From the NCBI GenBank assembly GCA_021545665.1, contig JAJRTX010000055.1, positions 1 through 8,688 of the forward strand: a stretch of 8,688 bases of DNA. Reading direction: 5' to 3'. The position numbers were made by a program, and so were the translations under genes. How positions within the stretch are numbered: the first letter of the stretch is position 1; each line of letters begins with the position of its first letter. Below are positions 6,340 to 8,688 of this stretch, piece by piece. Origin of the DNA: Zetaproteobacteria bacterium. GTDB lineage: Bacteria; Pseudomonadota; Zetaproteobacteria; Mariprofundales; Mariprofundaceae. The notes under the pieces were generated by a model, which saw nothing but the letters and a program-made list of their open reading frames with translations, had not been told where the DNA came from and did no database searches.

Positions 6340-7983
6340 CTACAGGCATCCGGTGCCCAATGCTACGAACGAAGCATTATAGGCGCCTACACAGGTAAAC
6401 GTGCCTGCACCAGTGATCGTTCCACCAGCCAGCTGACTGGCCCCCACATGAACCGTGTAGCCTGTCCCGATGTTGAGACTATTCAATGCGCCGCTGATCG
6501 TGGAGTTGCGGATCACCACCGGCGAAGCCGGGGCTGTGCCGGTGTGAAGTAATCCGTAGCTCAACGGGCCCGAGGCGGTCACCGTCACGTTCGTCATCAT
6601 TTCCGAGGAGGCTTGGCCATGCACGCCGTAGTTACGGGTCGTCCCACCCGAGGCAGTTACCATCATGTTTGTCATCATCAGCACCGCAGACTGATTGCTC
6701 GTTACGCCCGAGTTAGCCGACCCACCCGAGGCGGTCACCATCATGTTTATCATCGTCGGCGAGGAGCCTCGATTCCATATGCCATGGTTGGTCGCCCCGC
6801 CCGAGGCGGTCACCACCATGTTTATCATCATCGGTGAGGAGTTGCTGTCGTTGAACACGCCGCGGTTGAGCGTCCCACCCGAGGCGGTCACCGTTACATT
6901 CGTCATCGTCGGTGAAGTATTGACGTCGTTCCATACGCCATAGTTGTTCACCCCGCCCGAGACGGTAGCCGTTACATGGGTGATTCTGGGTGATGTTCCA
7001 GCATTATAGATGGCGACAGCATTGAGACCGCCACCAGAATTCTGTACGGTCAAAAATCGCAGCTCGGCATTACTGGCACCATTAACCGTGCCGGACACGA
7101 AGGAGCTTCGCGTTGAGGTAATGGTGGTGACACCCTCGCCACTGCCCTCGATATCCACAAACGAGGCCATGTTCAGCGACTGCGCACCAAGATCATACAC
7201 GCCCGGTTCGATCTTCAGCAGATACGGATCGGTGGCGCTTGGAGTGGCGGACGTGATCGTTGCCATCGCATTAAGTAGGGCCGTGCCGCTGGCCACAGGA
7301 TCGGGTACGCCGGTATTGAGTACAGGAGAAACCACTACAGTTCTAACATAATTGAGGCCTGACGGTCCTTGTGGGCCTGTTGCGCCAGTGAGTCCTTGTG
7401 GGCCTGTTGCGCCAGTGGGTCCTTGTGGGCCTGTTGCGCCAGTGAGTCCTTGTGGGCCTGTTGCGCCAGTGGGTCCTTGTGGGCCTGTTGCACCGACCTG
7501 AGCCACCAGCTGCCAATTCAATGGTCCGGTGTCCGGTTGCACGTTTGTGCTAGGCAGAATAGCAATATACGACGAGCCGCCGAAGCTGACGGTGTCATCC
7601 ACCTGATATGCAGTGCCAGCATTCCATGGTCCAAGCCAATTCATGCCCTTCGGACCTTGTGGTGCAGGGCTCCAAGCCGCATTGCCCGCACCATCGGCAG
7701 TGAGTACATCTCCATTGGCCGCTGCCGCAGTACCGGCAATCTTGGCACCTGTTACTGCAGCATCGCCGATTTTGGCAGTAGTCAGAGAACCATCCTTGAT
7801 CTTGGATGAATTAATTGAATTGGGTTTGAGCTTTCTCGGACCTATTCCGCCATTGGCGATATCCCTTGCCTGAATGGTAAAATCCACAATATCCGCCGAT
7901 GTTACAGTGTTTGCAGCCGCTGCACTGCCGATATAGCACACGCTTAGCAGTAAGGCTGAACAAATTGTTAATAATATTTTCAT
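6340..7983 (-). CDS. Modular secreted surface protein: stalk repeats, CBM5/12-like segment, collagen-like tract, beta-helix
   Basis: 547 residues. A Sec signal peptide occupies 1-24 ([20 protein letters not shown], then AAAA). Residues about 28-85 are short stalk-like repeats such as [20 protein letters not shown]. Residues 114-162 ([20 protein letters not shown], later [12 protein letters not shown]) have the spaced aromatic pattern of CBM5/12-type carbohydrate-binding modules. Residues 164-209 are Gly-X-Y repeats ([18 protein letters not shown]). Residues about 255-525 resemble a right-handed parallel beta-helix, with coils of about 26 residues ending VTASGG from 317 to 499. This suits a polysaccharide-binding or depolymerising surface fibre (inference; no catalytic residues identified). 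I chose the ATG at 7983 because the signal peptide starts there and a GGAAGGGGG precedes it; an in-frame ATG at 8019 would add 12 charged residues. A paralog lies immediately upstream. Confidence 0.85.
   Translation of the reverse strand: MKILLTICSALLLSVCYIGSAAAANTVTSADIVDFTIQARDIANGGIGPRKLKPNSINSSKIKDGSLTTAKIGDAAVTGAKIAGTAAAANGDVLTADGAGNAAWSPAPQGPKGMNWLGPWNAGTAYQVDDTVSFGGSSYIAILPSTNVQPDTGPLNWQLVAQVGATGPQGPTGATGPQGLTGATGPQGPTGATGPQGLTGATGPQGPSGLNYVRTVVVSPVLNTGVPDPVASGTALLNAMATITSATPSATDPYLLKIEPGVYDLGAQSLNMASFVDIEGSGEGVTTITSTRSSFVSGTVNGASNAELRFLTVQNSGGGLNAVAIYNAGTSPRITHVTATVSGGVNNYGVWNDVNTSPTMTNVTVTASGGTLNRGVFNDSNSSPMMINMVVTASGGATNHGIWNRGSSPTMINMMVTASGGSANSGVTSNQSAVLMMTNMMVTASGGTTRNYGVHGQASSEMMTNVTVTASGPLSYGLLHTGTAPASPVVIRNSTISGALNSLNIGTGYTVHVGASQLAGGTITGAGTFTCVGAYNASFVALGTGCL
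6487..7035 (-). repeat. Tandem beta-helix coils (about 78-bp units) in the surface-protein gene
   Basis: About seven diverged units of 25-28 residues. The middle ones share the pattern N-x-G-V-W-N, then SSPTMxN, then VTVTASGG. The central five are similar at DNA level too (plus-strand phrases such as CACCCGAGGCGGTCACC recur), suggesting fairly recent unit duplication. Several units carry unusual Met runs (MMINM, MMTNMM) at the strand positions where neighbours have Thr and Val. Confidence 0.78.
7367..7501 (-). repeat. 27-bp tandem repeat encoding the collagen-like tract
   Basis: Four complete 27-bp units (7367-7393, 7394-7420, 7421-7447, 7448-7474) and a fifth, slightly diverged copy to about 7501. 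Complete units are near identical, each encoding nine residues as three Gly-X-Y triplets. One base alternates (AGT or GGT in the plus strand), switching Leu and Pro, so the true period is 54 bp. In-frame gain or loss of units would change fibre length. Confidence 0.9.
7751..7865 (-). repeat. 115-bp direct repeat, copy in the complete surface-protein gene
   Basis: Reads identical, base for base, to 8574-8688 at an offset of 823 bp. It encodes the stalk region from [18 protein letters not shown] to IGDAAVT. The match ends sharply at 7750/8573 and on the other side runs into the window edge, so it may be longer. Confidence 0.93.
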
Positions 7984-8024
7984 AGGGACACCCCCTTCCA
8001 AGGAATTTTTCTTTGACAACCTTC

Positions 8025-8058
8025 AAAAGGCTGAGACAGTATCTCTGCTGCCCCAGCC
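8025..8058 (-). terminator. Intrinsic terminator between the two surface-protein paralogs
   Basis: On the minus strand GGCTGGGGCAG (8048-8058) pairs with CTGTCTCAGCC (8029-8039), 11 pairs including two G-U, around an 8-nt loop, followed by TTTT (8025-8028). It begins 13 nt after the stop codon of the upstream paralog. The downstream gene therefore needs its own promoter in the 40 or so bases before 7983, or relies on readthrough; I found no convincing promoter there. Confidence 0.72.
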
Positions 8059-8071
8059 TCCGAAGCTCTCT

Positions 8072-8688
8072 CTAGAAACACATGACAGTCACTTTACCAC
8101 GCGCCTGTACATTGCCTTGCCACCCAGCAGGCACAGTGAGAAATTGCATGCCTATTGTATGGGGTCCAGCTGCCAGGCTCCATGCTGCTGTTCTTGATTG
8201 CTGAACCTGACCACTGGCACCTATGCTCGCAATATGAATGCCATCAAAAGGAGCCCCTAACAATAGAAAGCCTCCTCTATTGAGGTCCTGTTTGGCATCC
8301 ACACTTGTCCGTAATTGTACATTGCCGCCTGTCAACGCCGCTCCAGTTTGATTGATCAATTGAGTATCGGCGGTAATCTGACATATCCCGGCTGCACCGA
8401 GGTTAATCGATACGGGCTCAAAGGTGTTGCTTGCAGCTGTCAACAATTTGCCAGCGGCCCATGTTGGGAAGAAGAGCGGAGGTCCAGAATTGCCAGCAAC
8501 CCCAAGATACCCTTCGGCACGAAGCGGTGTCATCTTGCCCTGAGTTACTGCACCGTTTGCGATCTTGATATCGGTTACTGCAGCATCGCCGATTTTGGCA
8601 GTAGTCAGAGAACCATCCTTGATCTTGGATGAATTAATTGAATTGGGTTTGAGCTTTCTCGGACCTATTCCGCCATTGGCGATATCCC
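8072..8688 (-). CDS. Surface-protein paralog with stalk repeats, 5' end beyond the window
   Basis: The frame is open from the right edge to a TAG at 8072, about 204 residues, and the true start with any signal peptide is outside. The first part ([20 protein letters not shown], then [18 protein letters not shown]) is the same as in the neighbouring gene and continues DIKIANGAVTQGKMTPLRAE. An ATG at 8533 lies within these repeats and is not the start. The remaining 150 residues are Gly-, Ala- and beta-strand-rich, ending GNVQARGKVTVMCF, with no collagen tract and no beta-helix. I do not recognise the C-terminal domain; its look suggests a compact beta-sandwich tip on a stalk. Shared stalk with different tips suggests a family of swappable surface fibres (inference). 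A strong terminator follows 13 nt downstream. Confidence 0.75.
   Translation of the reverse strand, partial: DIANGGIGPRKLKPNSINSSKIKDGSLTTAKIGDAAVTDIKIANGAVTQGKMTPLRAEGYLGVAGNSGPPLFFPTWAAGKLLTAASNTFEPVSINLGAAGICQITADTQLINQTGAALTGGNVQLRTSVDAKQDLNRGGFLLLGAPFDGIHIASIGASGQVQQSRTAAWSLAAGPHTIGMQFLTVPAGWQGNVQARGKVTVMCF
8574..8688 (-). repeat. 115-bp direct repeat, copy in the partial paralog
   Basis: Second copy of the stalk-encoding segment at 7751-7865, reading identical over all 115 bases and truncated by the window edge. Identity at synonymous positions points to recent duplication or ongoing gene conversion rather than protein-level selection alone. Confidence 0.93.

Noticed and set aside
6573..6943. 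Several overlapping His- and Arg-rich plus-strand frames opposite the beta-helix region
   Set aside because: They repeat with the same period as the beta-helix coils, have no ribosome binding sites, and are antisense reflections of the real minus-strand gene.
7369..7809. Plus-strand frame rich in Trp-Ala-Cys-Cys repeats
   Set aside because: It is the antisense reading of the 27-bp collagen repeat. The Gly-X-Y frame on the minus strand has a signal peptide and domain context; this one has none.
7967..7986. Lipoprotein signal at Cys16 of the modular surface protein
   Set aside because: The residues before the cysteine (LSV) do not fit a lipobox, and a standard Ala-rich Sec cleavage site follows at AAAA.

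Overview
The window looks like an accessory surface-polysaccharide region of a Gram-negative bacterium, most likely a proteobacterium. The grounds are an O-antigen/capsule-type ABC-2 exporter pair (Wzm/Wzt), Shine-Dalgarno-led overlapping genes, Sec signal peptides and an IS5-family transposase. Species cannot be read from the sequence. Every convincing gene lies on the minus strand, so the story runs from high to low coordinates.

Right part (about 6290-8688): two adjacent paralogous secreted or surface proteins. The right-hand one runs off the window edge. Both carry the same stalk-like N-terminal repeat region, encoded by 115 bp that look identical in the two genes, but their C-termini differ. 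The left one is modular: signal peptide, stalk repeats, a small CBM5/12-like carbohydrate-binding segment, a collagen-like Gly-X-Y tract encoded by a 27-bp tandem repeat, and a beta-helix of about 26-residue coils. The right one ends in an unrecognised beta-rich domain. Each gene is followed by a convincing intrinsic terminator.

Middle (5653-6287): about 640 bp with no large gene. It holds a 41-codon membrane-peptide ORF with a very good ribosome binding site, a near-perfect 22-bp palindrome, and a plausible promoter for the operon to its left.

Left part (260-5652): a tight five-gene cluster. In transcription order these are a family-2-type sulfotransferase, a fused GT2 glycosyltransferase-sulfotransferase, a third sulfotransferase, the exporter permease Wzm and the exporter ATPase Wzt. 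Short gaps and overlaps (25 nt, 4 nt, about 23 nt, 11 nt) imply one transcript and translational coupling. The inferred job is to build, sulfate and export a glycan, with three sulfotransferase domains beside one ABC exporter. The first sulfotransferase appears frameshifted near its C-terminus by one extra unit in a (CT)6 dinucleotide repeat; removing that unit restores a family-typical C-terminus. This is the most interesting single signal and may be a phase-variation switch, a decaying gene or a sequencing error.

Left edge (1-183): the N-terminus of an IS5-family transposase, also on the minus strand, so an insertion sequence flanks the polysaccharide operon.
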